From JAVBLV01 sp031553195 (GTDB lineage: Bacteria > Bacteroidota > Bacteroidia > Bacteroidales > P3), in assembly GCA_031553195.1 (NCBI GenBank), contig JAVBLV010000088.1, positions 1-29,640 on the forward strand: DNA of 29,640 bases. Direction: 5' to 3'. The position numbers and the translations under genes are program-made. The stretch's first letter is position 1; the number at the start of each line of letters is the position of its first letter. The notes beneath the pieces were generated by a model. The model was not told the DNA's origin. It did not search any database and saw only the letters and a list, made by a program, of their open reading frames with translations. This document shows, piece by piece, positions 15,977 to 24,207 of this stretch.

Positions 15977-16028
15977 AAAAGTTTGTATGAACAAAAATAA
16001 GACAAAAAAAGGGAATGTACAAACTTTT
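15977..16028 (-). promoter_or_regulatory. Promoter of the 139-residue/WbqC unit enclosed by a perfect 11-bp inverted repeat
   Basis: On the minus strand TTTG (16023-16020), a 20-bp spacer, and TATTTTTG (15999-15992) form a full promoter match. It is bracketed by AAAAGTTTGTA (15977-15987) and TACAAACTTTT (16018-16028), an exact 11-bp inverted repeat. One arm covers the -33 element and the other lies near the transcript start, as in a two-site operator; operator function is an inference. Confidence 0.55.
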
Positions 16029-16148
16029 TATAGAGGATTGAAAGAAATAGGATGATATTTTGAAATAAACTGAATAATATCAAATTGTACGCAAAAATAA
16101 TCGAGGACGTTTTAACGTATTTTTATGAATCTTTGGCAACGGTCAAAG

Positions 16149-16193
16149 TAAAAAGGGACAATTGGCGCGCTTTTGTACCAATTATTCCCTTTC
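16149..16193 (-). terminator. Terminator of lysS
   Basis: On the minus strand GGGAATAATTGG and CCAATTGTCCC pair across a 12-nt loop with a small internal bulge, then TTTTTAC follows. It lies about 45 bp after the lysS stop. Confidence 0.75.
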
Positions 16194-16235
16194 AAATGTT
16201 TCAAAAAGAATTTTAATAATCTCTTTGTAAATTTA

Positions 16236-17954
16236 TTATTCAATCCAAGTTTGCACTTCTTCTAATTTAACTGCCGGAATATCCAACTTGTTTTTTTTAC
16301 GTAACCCATTAAGATCATTATAAAGTTTATTGGCATTAGCCTCTTTCAAAGCCGATAAAGTGTTAATTCCTGTTTTTCGTAACAAGAAAATCCATTCTTT
16401 GGGAATACCTAACGCCATAAATTCTTCATCCGAGGTTTGTGTAATTTTCTTTTCGGGACGCATTTGCGGGAAAAGCAACACTTCTTGGATGGAGACTTGC
16501 CCGGTAAGCAACATCACCAAGCGATCCATTCCAATCCCCATTCCCGATGTGGGGGGCATTCCATATTCCAACGCGCGAATGAAATCATAATCGATAAACA
16601 TGGCTTCATCGTCGCCCTTCTGAGAAAGTTTTAATTGCTCCTCGAAACGTCCTTTTTGATCAATAGGATCATTCAATTCCGAATAGGCGTTGGCAATTTC
16701 TTTTCCATTAATCATTAGTTCAAAACGCTCGGTGAGTTCAGGATTACCGCGGTGACGTTTGCATAAAGGAGACATCTCTATCGGGTAATCGATGACAAAT
16801 GTGGGTTGAATACATTTCCCCTCGCATTTTTCGCCAAAAATTTCATCAATCAATTTGCCTTTGCCCATGGCTTCATTCTCTTCCACTCCTAATTGCCTGC
16901 AAACTTCTCTTAGTTGATTTTCGTCCATCCCCGAAATATCAATGCCGGTATGTTCTTTTATAGAATCAATCATGGTAACGCGACGGTAAGGAGCTTTAAA
17001 ATCAATCAGGTTTTCGCCCACCCTGACTTTCGTAGTTCCCAGCACTTCGAGACAAATTTTTTCCAATAATTGTTCGGAAAAAGACATCATCCAATTGTAG
17101 TCTTTGTAGGCCACATATATTTCTAGACAAGTGAATTCAGGATTGTGCGTACGATCCATTCCTTCGTTGCGGAAATTGCGCGAGAATTCATAAACGCCCT
17201 CAAAACCGCCTACAATTAACCGTTTCAAATATAATTCGTTCGCAACCCGCAAATATAGCGGGATATCCAATGCATTGTGATGCGTAATGAACGGTCTTGC
17301 GGCCGCGCCTCCGGGAATGCTTTGCAAAACGGGCGTATCTACCTCAAGATATCCGCGTTCATTAAAAAAATTCCTCATGGAATTGAATATTTTTGTCCGT
17401 TTGATAAAAACATCTTTAATTCCTTCGTTCACGACTAAATCAACATAACGTTGACGGTAACGCTGCTCCGGATCCTCGAAGGCGTCGTAAGCAACGCCGT
17501 CTTTGTATTTAACAATAGGTAACGGACGTAGCGACTTGCTAAGGATTGTAAACTCTTTTACATGTATGCTGATTTCGCCCATTTGAGTGATGAAGACAAA
17601 ACCTTTTACGCCGATAATATCGCCTATATCGGTCAGACGTTTGAATATGACGTTGTAGAGCGTTTTGTCTTCTCCCGGACAAATATCGTCGCGTTTGACA
17701 TATAATTGAATTCTTCCTACGCTATCCTGTAGTTCTACAAAAGAGGCCGCGCCCATAATTCTCCGGCTCATAATCCGGCCGGCAATGCTTACATTTTGGT
17801 AAAGACTATTATCTTTAGGAAAATTCTCATGAATTTCGGCCGTTGTAATATTTACGTCATATAAATCGGCCGGGTAAGGGTTGATTCCCATACTTTCTAA
17901 TTCCGCTAGGGAATTTCTTCTTATAATTTCCTGTTCGCTTAATTCTAAAGACAT
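16236..17954 (-). CDS. lysS: Lysyl-tRNA synthetase, class II
   Basis: This cytoplasmic enzyme charges tRNA-Lys. The N-terminal OB-fold anticodon-binding domain spans about residues 55-150 (VSIAGRIMSRRIMGAASFVE). The catalytic core carries class II motif 1 (RGYLEVDTPVLQ), motif 2 (FRNEGMDRTHNPEFT) and motif 3 (GMGIGMDRLVMLLTG). After the usual end (FPQMRPEK) there is a tail of about 65 residues with a helix-hairpin-helix-like look (GINTLSALKEANANKLYNDL), an extension I know from Bacteroidales LysS. At 572 residues it matches those proteins and looks intact. The N-terminus LSEQEIIRRNSLAELESMGI also fits. It is transcribed singly, with its own promoter and terminator. Confidence 0.96.
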   Translation of the reverse strand: MSLELSEQEIIRRNSLAELESMGINPYPADLYDVNITTAEIHENFPKDNSLYQNVSIAGRIMSRRIMGAASFVELQDSVGRIQLYVKRDDICPGEDKTLYNVIFKRLTDIGDIIGVKGFVFITQMGEISIHVKEFTILSKSLRPLPIVKYKDGVAYDAFEDPEQRYRQRYVDLVVNEGIKDVFIKRTKIFNSMRNFFNERGYLEVDTPVLQSIPGGAAARPFITHHNALDIPLYLRVANELYLKRLIVGGFEGVYEFSRNFRNEGMDRTHNPEFTCLEIYVAYKDYNWMMSFSEQLLEKICLEVLGTTKVRVGENLIDFKAPYRRVTMIDSIKEHTGIDISGMDENQLREVCRQLGVEENEAMGKGKLIDEIFGEKCEGKCIQPTFVIDYPIEMSPLCKRHRGNPELTERFELMINGKEIANAYSELNDPIDQKGRFEEQLKLSQKGDDEAMFIDYDFIRALEYGMPPTSGMGIGMDRLVMLLTGQVSIQEVLLFPQMRPEKKITQTSDEEFMALGIPKEWIFLLRKTGINTLSALKEANANKLYNDLNGLRKKNKLDIPAVKLEEVQTWIE

Positions 17955-18072
17955 ACTATATTATTTATTCTATTCGGGATTCTATAACTTGAAGGTTCTA
18001 TTTTATTTAATAATCAAAAACAGGTTAACTCCAAATGGAGTTTATGGCTTAAACAAGCCTTTGCAAAATATG

Positions 18073-18080
18073 CAAAAGTA
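18073..18080 (-). promoter_or_regulatory. Candidate -7 element upstream of lysS
   Basis: The minus strand reads TACTTTTG, a full TAnnTTTG match, about 120 bp before the lysS ATG. No clear -33 TTG is seen at the right distance. Confidence 0.4.
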
Positions 18081-18167
18081 ATGAAAAAAGAAAACTTATC
18101 TTGATCCATTTATTAAGATGCTGATAGATAATTCATAGGAATTTTATCAGCGGTTGATAAAAGTTTA

Positions 18168-18749
18168 TTATTGTATAATTCGGTTGGAATTGTTAGAGAG
18201 AAAATTGGCCCAAGATTTGGACCCTTTTTTTGTTTTGGGAGGAGTACTATTTTTAGGAGAATCCGCCAAATCTTTTTGTAGAAAATGACACATGGCAACA
18301 GCCAATCCATCGGTGGCATCTAAATGTTTAGGAATTTCTTTTAGGCCGAGAAGCCGTTGAAGCATAAGTGCAACTTGCTCTTTCGAAGCGTTTCCATTGC
18401 CAGTAATGGACTGTTTGATCCGTTTTGGCGAATACTCGCAATATGGAATTTCGCGCGATAGCGCCGCCGCGATAGCCACTCCCTGCGCCCTTCCGAGTTT
18501 GAGCATAGATTGTACGTTTTTTCCAAAGAAGGGAGATTCTATGGCCAAGCAATCGGGATTGTAGCGGTCAATAATATTCAATATAGTATCGAAAATGGTT
18601 TTGATTTTTAGTTCATGTTGCAAGATTTTGTTCAAGTTCAAGACGCCCAAGTCAAGAAGTTTAGCGGCGTTGCCTTGCTGTAAGATAATCCCGTATCCCA
18701 TAATTTGCGTGCCCGGATCTATTCCTAATATAATGCGCTCTGTGTTCAC
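18168..18749 (-). CDS. ruvC: Holliday junction resolvase RuvC
   Basis: This 193-residue Mg-dependent endonuclease resolves Holliday junctions with RuvAB. The RNase H-like fold carries the expected acidic residues: Asp in LGIDPGTQ, Glu in LAIESPFFGKN, and the pair in LDATDGLAVAMC. The basic helix PKRIKQSITGNGNASKEQV is also typical. The GTG at 18749 (VNTERIILGIDPG) gives the family's normal length; an open frame continues 34 codons upstream but lacks family sequence and crosses the -7 promoter element at 18796-18803. The C-terminal 35 residues are basic and variable (KTKKGSKSWA). It is divergent from the TetR-type gene and is not next to ruvA or ruvB. Confidence 0.93.
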   Translation of the reverse strand: MNTERIILGIDPGTQIMGYGIILQQGNAAKLLDLGVLNLNKILQHELKIKTIFDTILNIIDRYNPDCLAIESPFFGKNVQSMLKLGRAQGVAIAAALSREIPYCEYSPKRIKQSITGNGNASKEQVALMLQRLLGLKEIPKHLDATDGLAVAMCHFLQKDLADSPKNSTPPKTKKGSKSWANFLSNNSNRIIQ

Positions 18750-18795
18750 TGGTGTTTTATGTGTAAAAACTCGAGAAAAATATAGAATTACTTTG

Positions 18796-18803
18796 CAAAG
18801 GTA
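18796..18803 (-). promoter_or_regulatory. -7 promoter element of ruvC
   Basis: The minus strand reads TACCTTTG, a full TAnnTTTG match, 46 bp upstream of the GTG start. It supports that start, because a transcript from here could not include the longer open frame. No convincing -33 TTG was seen. Confidence 0.5.
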
Positions 18804-18854
18804 TGTAAAGTTTAGGAGTTGATTATGAGAAAGAGTTAACATCATTTGCAAAAT

Positions 18855-18883
18855 TGAACAATGTTCATTAAATTTGCATTGTT
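18855..18883 (+). promoter_or_regulatory. Palindromic operator candidate upstream of the TetR-type gene
   Basis: A 13-bp palindrome TGAACA-A-TGTTCA (18855-18867) overlaps a second inverted repeat, AACAATG (18857-18863) and CATTGTT (18877-18883). It lies 20-48 bp before the regulator ATG in the divergent spacer with ruvC, where TetR-family proteins often bind to repress themselves. Confidence 0.5.
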
Positions 18884-18902
18884 AATTTAGTATGTAAAAT
18901 CT

Positions 18903-19502
18903 ATGGAAAGAAAAGAAATTCAGGAACAAAGGGTACGGAACTATTTTATAGAAGCCGCAAAAAATTTATTGAAAGGCGAAGGTCTCAAAAGCGTTAACGT
19001 ACGGAGCGTAGCAGAGCAGGCGGGGTATTCCTACGCCACCCTCTATAATTATTTTAAAGATTTGAACGAACTGATATTCATTTGCGTTAAGGATTTTCAG
19101 GACGAAACGGAAATAATCATTGGGCAAAAAATCAAAGATAGAAACCTGGGAGCGGAACGGATAAAAGCGATAACAAAAGAATATGCGAGTTATTTTGTCG
19201 AATATCCGGGCGTATTTGAGTTGTTTTTTATTGAGCGAATGGGGAGCATGAATAATCGGACTAATATAACCGGATTAATATATGATTTTCTTGATAGGCT
19301 TTGCGACGAGGATTGGAACTATTGCCGCGAACAAGGAATTTTTACCCAAGACCAAATTGAAATTAAAAAAGACCAATTAAAATATTCAGTTACAGGGATA
19401 TTATTGTTCTATTTACATAGACTGCAACCTGAAGATTATCATGAGTTTGTGAAAATATCAGATCGGCAGTTGGATGATATTCTGAAAATAAGCGAATTAT
19501 AA
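18903..19502 (+). CDS. TetR/AcrR-family transcription regulator
   Basis: This 199-residue cytoplasmic regulator has the N-terminal TetR DNA-binding domain (about 10-60): RNYFIEAAKNLLKGEGLKSV, the recognition region VRSVAEQAGYSYATLYNYF, then KDLNELI. The C-terminal helical ligand domain (about 65-199) is not recognisable to a subfamily. It appears monocistronic; no transporter or enzyme gene follows, so the regulated target lies elsewhere or is only itself. A palindrome in the upstream spacer is a plausible autoregulatory site. A weak hairpin (19564-19600) lies 62 bp after the stop but has no T run. Confidence 0.88.
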   Translation: MERKEIQEQRVRNYFIEAAKNLLKGEGLKSVNVRSVAEQAGYSYATLYNYFKDLNELIFICVKDFQDETEIIIGQKIKDRNLGAERIKAITKEYASYFVEYPGVFELFFIERMGSMNNRTNITGLIYDFLDRLCDEDWNYCREQGIFTQDQIEIKKDQLKYSVTGILLFYLHRLQPEDYHEFVKISDRQLDDILKISEL

Positions 19503-19660
19503 AATACTGATGATCAAAAATTATAAATAAGAAGGTGTGATTGAAAAATTTGATAAATACGGCTGTAAAAAGCTATGTTTTAAACCGAAAAGCTTTTACA
19601 AAGATGGAAGGAAGTATATGAAGTATATGAACTTTATGAGATTAGACTCACGCCAATGTG

Positions 19661-19702
19661 AATGATTATAAGTCAGAGCGTGACTTAGAGTCATGCCCTG
19701 AC
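19661..19702 (+). repeat. 42-bp palindromic repeat element, copy 1
   Basis: AATGATTATAA is followed by a hairpin with arms of 14 bases (19672-19685 and 19689-19702) around the loop TAG; arms pair fully if two G-U pairs are allowed. The element recurs inverted at 20510-20551 with 36 of 42 positions identical. It sits 67 bp beyond the stop of the 237-residue gene. Confidence 0.75.
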
Positions 19703-19768
19703 GAGACCTATCGAATAAAAATTAAACTTTGCGCCCTTTGCGGCTTACCTCATAATAATTACTTTCTA

Positions 19769-20482
19769 TCATTCTTTGTCGTATAGTTCCTTTGCCATTT
19801 GTCTTATCTCCTCTTCTGTTGGAAACGGAAATTCCGGATGCATACTTTCAAATTCATCATGAATACGATCCAATTCGTCCATATTTCTGGAATTTTTTAG
19901 TACAAAATCTATGTTTTCGGGAAGCATGGTTTCAATAATACTCAGTGTTTTGATTTCCATTAATGCATTTTTCGACTCCAGGATAAAACCTGAAAAACAT
20001 TTGCTCTGATTGGTATCAAATTGCTTATCGCTGATATAGGCAATTGTGGGATAGGTTTTTTCATTAATGGGAGAAACATAAGAGCGTTGTATTTTCTGAG
20101 CGTCGTAACCGGCAATTATCTTTCGTTCGCCCAAATAAACAATACTATCGCTACAAACGGTATCCGGCAAATAATATGATTTGTCAACATATCTACCCCC
20201 TACCCCGGAAAGAGGAAAAAGATCTTTTTCGCGAACATCAAAGAAAAAATAAGATATTTTATCCTTATAATCAATAATAGTTGAAGGCGTGGGACTATTC
20301 TTATGATAGATATAATTCCCGGTTATAAAAACACTGTCCGTAGTTACTCCTCCCGTTTTAAAATGTATTTTTTCTTGAATAATAATATACCCTTTGCAAG
20401 CTTTGACATCTTGAGAATAAGAGATGTTTGATGAGAAAAGGAATATTGGCCATAATAGGATAATAATGATTTGAGTCTTCAT
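19769..20482 (-). CDS. Exported protein of unknown function, weakly GLPGLI/DUF4412-like
   Basis: The 237-residue product has a signal peptide (about 1-24, ending NISYSQ), so it is periplasmic or envelope-located. It is beta-rich through residue ~190, with a feature recalling GLPGLI or DUF4412 proteins: GERKIIAGYDAQKIQ followed by TIAYISDKQF and SGFILESKNALMEIKT. The C-terminus is acidic and helical (DELDRIHDEFESMHPEFPFPTEEEIRQM). The canonical GLPGLI motif is absent, so assignment is weak. It lies 105 bp downstream of the lipoprotein gene on the same strand and is bracketed by two inverted copies of a 42-bp palindromic element. No promoter of its own was recognised. Confidence 0.7.
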   Translation of the reverse strand: MKTQIIIILLWPIFLFSSNISYSQDVKACKGYIIIQEKIHFKTGGVTTDSVFITGNYIYHKNSPTPSTIIDYKDKISYFFFDVREKDLFPLSGVGGRYVDKSYYLPDTVCSDSIVYLGERKIIAGYDAQKIQRSYVSPINEKTYPTIAYISDKQFDTNQSKCFSGFILESKNALMEIKTLSIIETMLPENIDFVLKNSRNMDELDRIHDEFESMHPEFPFPTEEEIRQMAKELYDKE

Positions 20483-20509
20483 GTATTTATTTTTTATTTG
20501 ATAGTTTCA

Positions 20510-20551
20510 GTCAGGGCATGACTTAGAGTCGCACCCTGACTTATAATCATT
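20510..20551 (-). repeat. 42-bp palindromic repeat element, copy 2 (inverted)
   Basis: The hairpin has arms of 14 bases (20510-20523 and 20527-20540) around TAG with two mismatches, followed by TTATAATCATT. The flank is inverted relative to copy 1, yet the loop reads TAG on the plus strand in both copies. It separates the lipoprotein stop from the start of the 237-residue gene. Confidence 0.75.
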
Positions 20552-20587
20552 TCATATCAAAAAATAGTAGTAATCATATTTTCATTA

Positions 20588-21397
20588 CTAATTCCATATT
20601 CTTCCCACTTCAGAAAGCGGATTTTGCATCATAAAATCTGTATATGCGTTCTTTGATTCCTGTTTTGAAAACCGACTGCATTTTAATAACTTTTTCCCGT
20701 CATTCTCCTCCACGCACGCATCATATGCATTGGCATCTATAGTTACGGCATATTGTATCATATGTTTAACCCAACCCAAAAAGTTATTTTCATATGGAGG
20801 TAAGCCGTCTGCTTTATTATTTTTTGGAAGATTCTTAAATGAATGCCGCGTCCAAAACTCAGCGCTTTTGGCGTAAACTCCCAAAATCATAAGTAAATGT
20901 TCTTTTTCTTTTTCCTGTAAGCGTTTTTTCTGGAAATCGTTAAAAACATTATGCATAGTATTAGTCGTAAAAGCATAAATAAAATCTATAAAACCATCAA
21001 TGTTATCAAATTTTTGCTTTTCAAAAGTATTGGGAAAATCATCAATAATTTGACAATAGGATAATGCATAGGAAGAAAAATCTAACAAATCTCCCTGTCC
21101 CTTAATAGTGCTTCCAAAACGTATATCTTTGTAATTAAAATCATCATCTATCGTTTCGCCGAAGATTTTCATAACTTCCTCAAATGTTATATCACGGGGG
21201 AGGTCCATATTTTCTATACCCGGAAAAGCTTTGTTATGTTCTTCTCCAAGAGCATAATAATCGTTGACATCCAGCATGGCGGAAGATTTTGATTTTGCAG
21301 AACTTTCTCCGGATGTATCTTCATCCTTAGAACATGCCAGAAAAACGGAAAGAGTAATAATTACGACAGATGCAAATGGCATTAAAAATTTTTTCAT
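20588..21397 (-). CDS. Surface-exposed lipoprotein of unknown function
   Basis: The 269-residue product has a lipoprotein signal peptide: hydrophobic core VVIITLSVFLA and lipid cysteine Cys22. The residues after it, SKDED, match the Bacteroidetes lipoprotein export signal (K followed by two acidic residues), which predicts transport to the cell surface. The mature part begins with a Ser-rich linker (SGESSAKSKSSAM). The rest is mainly helical, without a domain I can name (FEEVMKIFGETIDDDFNY; HLLMILGVYAKSAEFWTRHSF; NFLGWVKHMIQYA). Two cysteines near the C-terminus (DACVEE and LLKCSR) could form a disulfide. It is followed on the same strand by the 237-residue exported protein. Confidence 0.8.
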   Translation of the reverse strand: MKKFLMPFASVVIITLSVFLACSKDEDTSGESSAKSKSSAMLDVNDYYALGEEHNKAFPGIENMDLPRDITFEEVMKIFGETIDDDFNYKDIRFGSTIKGQGDLLDFSSYALSYCQIIDDFPNTFEKQKFDNIDGFIDFIYAFTTNTMHNVFNDFQKKRLQEKEKEHLLMILGVYAKSAEFWTRHSFKNLPKNNKADGLPPYENNFLGWVKHMIQYAVTIDANAYDACVEENDGKKLLKCSRFSKQESKNAYTDFMMQNPLSEVGRIWN

Positions 21398-21517
21398 GAT
21401 AAATTATTTTGTTAATTGATAAAAGGAAATAATAAAGGCGAGAAAAAGGCTTTTGCCGTATTATTTGAATTTGAAATTTTTTTCTCAATTAATTTTTCAA
21501 ATCCCCTTATTTAGATT

Positions 21518-21577
21518 AAGAGTTAGTTAAACTAAACTCTTCGCCGTTACAATGAAAAAAGGAAATCTTGTAACGGC
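21518..21577. promoter_or_regulatory. Two adjacent inverted repeats upstream of the lipoprotein gene
   Basis: AAGAGTT/AACTCTT (21518-21524 and 21535-21541) is followed directly by a perfect 10-bp pair GCCGTTACAA/TTGTAACGGC (21543-21552 and 21568-21577). Placed 121-180 bp before the lipoprotein ATG, they may be a leader structure or a weak terminator; neither has a proper T run. Confidence 0.4.
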
Positions 21578-21714
21578 AAATACGCTTAAGTTTGTTTTGC
21601 ACAACTTCCAAACCCATTTACCTGATGATGTATTTTCATTAAATAACATATGAAAGGTATTTAATAATTAACCCCGCACGTTTAACAAGAAGTTTATATC
21701 TGAAAAATCAAATT

Positions 21715-21864
21715 TTGAATGTCCGCTTTCATGCATAATATGAATTCAGAGATGAAACCTTAGATTACAATAAATATTAATATGCTGATTATTAAATGTA
21801 TAAAAACACGCACAAGAACTGGTTTTGAACTTTTACTCAATTATGACAAATAAAGGACATTCAA
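21715..21864. repeat. 150-bp AT-rich segment bounded by a 10-bp inverted repeat
   Basis: TTGAATGTCC (21715-21724) and GGACATTCAA (21855-21864) are exact inverted copies. The interior has no open frame. This lies in the 658-bp spacer 21398-22055, whose other contents are the two inverted repeats nearer the lipoprotein and the ppiD-like terminator. A small defunct mobile element is possible; no target duplication was seen. Confidence 0.35.
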
Positions 21865-22000
21865 TAATCAAATACAAACGTAAAAAAAATACCAGAATAA
21901 AATGTTAAGAATATGTAATTATTGTTATAAAATCGCAAAGAATAGCTTTGGCAACAGTTTTAACGCCCAACGATAAAACGACAAGAAATTAAGGCACAAA

Positions 22001-22035
22001 AAAACGCGGATTTCAAAATTTGAAATCCGCGTTTT
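22001..22035 (-). terminator. Terminator of the PpiD/SurA-like gene
   Basis: A perfect 15-bp stem (22001-22015 with 22021-22035, core CGCGGATTTCA) has a 5-nt loop. Read on the minus strand it ends in a run of T. The plus-strand side also ends in TTTTT, so it could work both ways. Confidence 0.85.
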
Positions 22036-22055
22036 TAATATTAAAGAAGAAATTT

Positions 22056-24179
22056 CTAGTAAAAGAAATATCTTTGATCTACCACATTTGCATTCTCTTT
22101 TAGAACATTGAGGATCATTCTTGCCTTTTGTTGATTTTGCATATCGGCTTGCATTGCCATCATTTTCGGATCCATTGATTGCTCGTTTTTATACACTTTA
22201 TCTACGTAAATAGTATAAACGCCATTATATCCTTTAATAGGATCCAATAATTTCGGAGAGGCAGTTGCGGCAATTGTTCCGATAGCGGCCATTTCCGGTC
22301 CGTTTTTCCCAAAAGAATAGCTACCGAAAGAGACTGCCGTAATCGTATCGACAGGTAAATTTACTTTTCCGGCAAGCATATTGATATCCTTTATTCCGGA
22401 GGCGGCTTTCTTGGCTTTTTCCATTAGCAATTCCGCTTTCTTCTCCATCTTTACAGGATTTTCTATATAAGTCTTTACTTGTTCCAGCGTGGCATATCCT
22501 TTTGCGCGTATCTCTTTAAGTCCGGCAACAATATACGTATTATCTGCTTCGAATACGTTAGGCGCTACGGTCCCCGCTTTTGTTTCTTTTTCGAAAGCCC
22601 AACGAATAATAGTGCGAGCATCTTGCACGCCAGGCAAACGGTTCGACATTTCTTGCGTAAAATCAGCGTCGCGTAAAGCAAAACCTGATTTTTTGGCATT
22701 ATCACCCATTTCGCTTATCGATCTGCTATCGGCTGCAAATTTGGATGCCTGCGCATATATATTTTTTCTGGTTTGTTCGCTGGGAACAATTTCCCTTGTG
22801 ATAAGAGCAACCTGCGCTTTTTTTACATCCGGAGTCCTTCCGGTTACCTTCACTATATAATATCCGGTTCCTAAATGTTCTTCTTGTATGAAAAAACCGC
22901 CTTCTTTTGTAGCCAGTATCTTTTCGCTCATAAATCCCCAATAGCCGTCTTTCATCCAACCAAAATCGCCCATCTTTTCTTTAAGACTGGGATCGTCTGA
23001 ATAGTCTCTTGCGAAATCATTAAATTTAGCGCTGTCGGTTTTTAAAACCGTTAATAAACTGTCCGCTAGGGCCTTTACTTGTTCTTCGGTACGGGTGAAC
23101 TGGGAATGTTTTTTATTGTTGAAAATAGGAATCAATGAAATCCTGACAGAATCAGGTCTGGATTCGAATTTCAGAACTTTTGCCATCATCCAGGCGCCTC
23201 CTGTAACAAAAGGAGCTATGAATTGACCGGCAGGGGTTTTGTTGATTAATGTATCAATAGCAGGATTAAATTCTCCTTCTTTATGAAAGAGACTGTCGTA
23301 AGGGAGATCTGATTCGGAAGTAACAAAAGATTGTAAATCCTCATTGTTGATTTGTTGGAATTCTTCGAAAGTCTTTTTAACGCTTTCATCTATACTTACC
23401 AAATCTTCTGTAGAAGGGTTTATAGGGAACGCTACAAATTGAATATCTCTTGAAGCGTCCTGCTTGAATTGTTTTTTATGTTCGTCGTAATACTTTTGAT
23501 AGTCGGCATCGGTAATTTTTACCTGATCATCGGTAATTTCGGTAAAACTATTCACGATATAACGGACATCGGCAAGTTGGTTTTGCACTTTTACTCTGTA
23601 ATTAGCAATTGCCATTGGCGTGTAAAAACTCTTTGCAATCAGAACATTATATTTTGAGTCAAGCCGATCTTTTTTTATCAGTTTTTCAAAATTTTGCCAT
23701 TCGTCCTTTTCTTGATCTGAGAATGTCTCGAACCTGTTGATCGCGTTTTTTACAGCCTGACGGTCAAATGCGCCGGTTGCTCTATTTGTAAAACTATTCA
23801 CGACAGCTTGATGAACAAAATCGCCATAAAACATGTCATTTAATTCTGCTGGAGTAACCATAAGTCCTAAACGGGCATATTCCTTTTGATATATGCGGGT
23901 TTCGATAATTTCATTCCATGCATTTTCCTGAATAGAGAAATGTTCTTCGGAACTTATTTGATCTTTGCCTTGTTGCATTTTAAAACGCGTTTCAATTTCA
24001 TCAACTTTGTATTGAAATTCATTATATGAAATATCATCGCCGCCAATAGAGCCGACGTTCGTGTGAATTCGGCTACCGTCTCTTTTAAAAAAATCAGAAA
24101 TAACAAATGAGGCAATAGCAATACCTACAACAAGTACCGCAATCCATGAATGTTTTCTAATGCTTCCAATTACAGCCAT
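22056..24179 (-). CDS. PpiD/SurA-like membrane-anchored peptidyl-prolyl isomerase
   Basis: The 707-residue product has a single N-terminal membrane anchor (about 13-31, WIAVLVVGIAIASFVIS) and a periplasmic body, the PpiD layout. Residues about 40-250 form a SurA/PpiD-type chaperone region (SYNEFQYKVDEIETRF). A parvulin domain lies near 345-455 (FARDYSDDPSLKEKMGDFGWM, then GGFFIQEEHLGTGYYIVKV). A second, diverged region covers 465-640. Family knowledge: it assists folding of outer-membrane and secreted proteins; some PpiD parvulin domains are inactive, which cannot be judged here. It fits the many exported proteins in this window. A -7 promoter element lies 29 bp upstream and a strong terminator follows the stop. 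Confidence 0.9.
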   Translation of the reverse strand: MAVIGSIRKHSWIAVLVVGIAIASFVISDFFKRDGSRIHTNVGSIGGDDISYNEFQYKVDEIETRFKMQQGKDQISSEEHFSIQENAWNEIIETRIYQKEYARLGLMVTPAELNDMFYGDFVHQAVVNSFTNRATGAFDRQAVKNAINRFETFSDQEKDEWQNFEKLIKKDRLDSKYNVLIAKSFYTPMAIANYRVKVQNQLADVRYIVNSFTEITDDQVKITDADYQKYYDEHKKQFKQDASRDIQFVAFPINPSTEDLVSIDESVKKTFEEFQQINNEDLQSFVTSESDLPYDSLFHKEGEFNPAIDTLINKTPAGQFIAPFVTGGAWMMAKVLKFESRPDSVRISLIPIFNNKKHSQFTRTEEQVKALADSLLTVLKTDSAKFNDFARDYSDDPSLKEKMGDFGWMKDGYWGFMSEKILATKEGGFFIQEEHLGTGYYIVKVTGRTPDVKKAQVALITREIVPSEQTRKNIYAQASKFAADSRSISEMGDNAKKSGFALRDADFTQEMSNRLPGVQDARTIIRWAFEKETKAGTVAPNVFEADNTYIVAGLKEIRAKGYATLEQVKTYIENPVKMEKKAELLMEKAKKAASGIKDINMLAGKVNLPVDTITAVSFGSYSFGKNGPEMAAIGTIAATASPKLLDPIKGYNGVYTIYVDKVYKNEQSMDPKMMAMQADMQNQQKARMILNVLKENANVVDQRYFFY

Positions 24180-24207
24180 CGTTTTTTCAAAATTTAAAAT
24201 TAGGTTG

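Noticed and set aside
18750..18851. N-terminal extension of ruvC (34 extra codons from a TTG)
   Set aside because: The extension has no RuvC-family sequence and crosses the TACCTTTG promoter element; the GTG at 18749 gives normal family length.
19610..19631. Tandem AAGTATATG direct repeat
   Set aside because: Only two short AT-rich units; not supportable as a functional repeat or CRISPR.
22489..22860. 123-residue plus-strand frame within the ppiD-like gene
   Set aside because: It is an antisense shadow of the parvulin-containing coding region.
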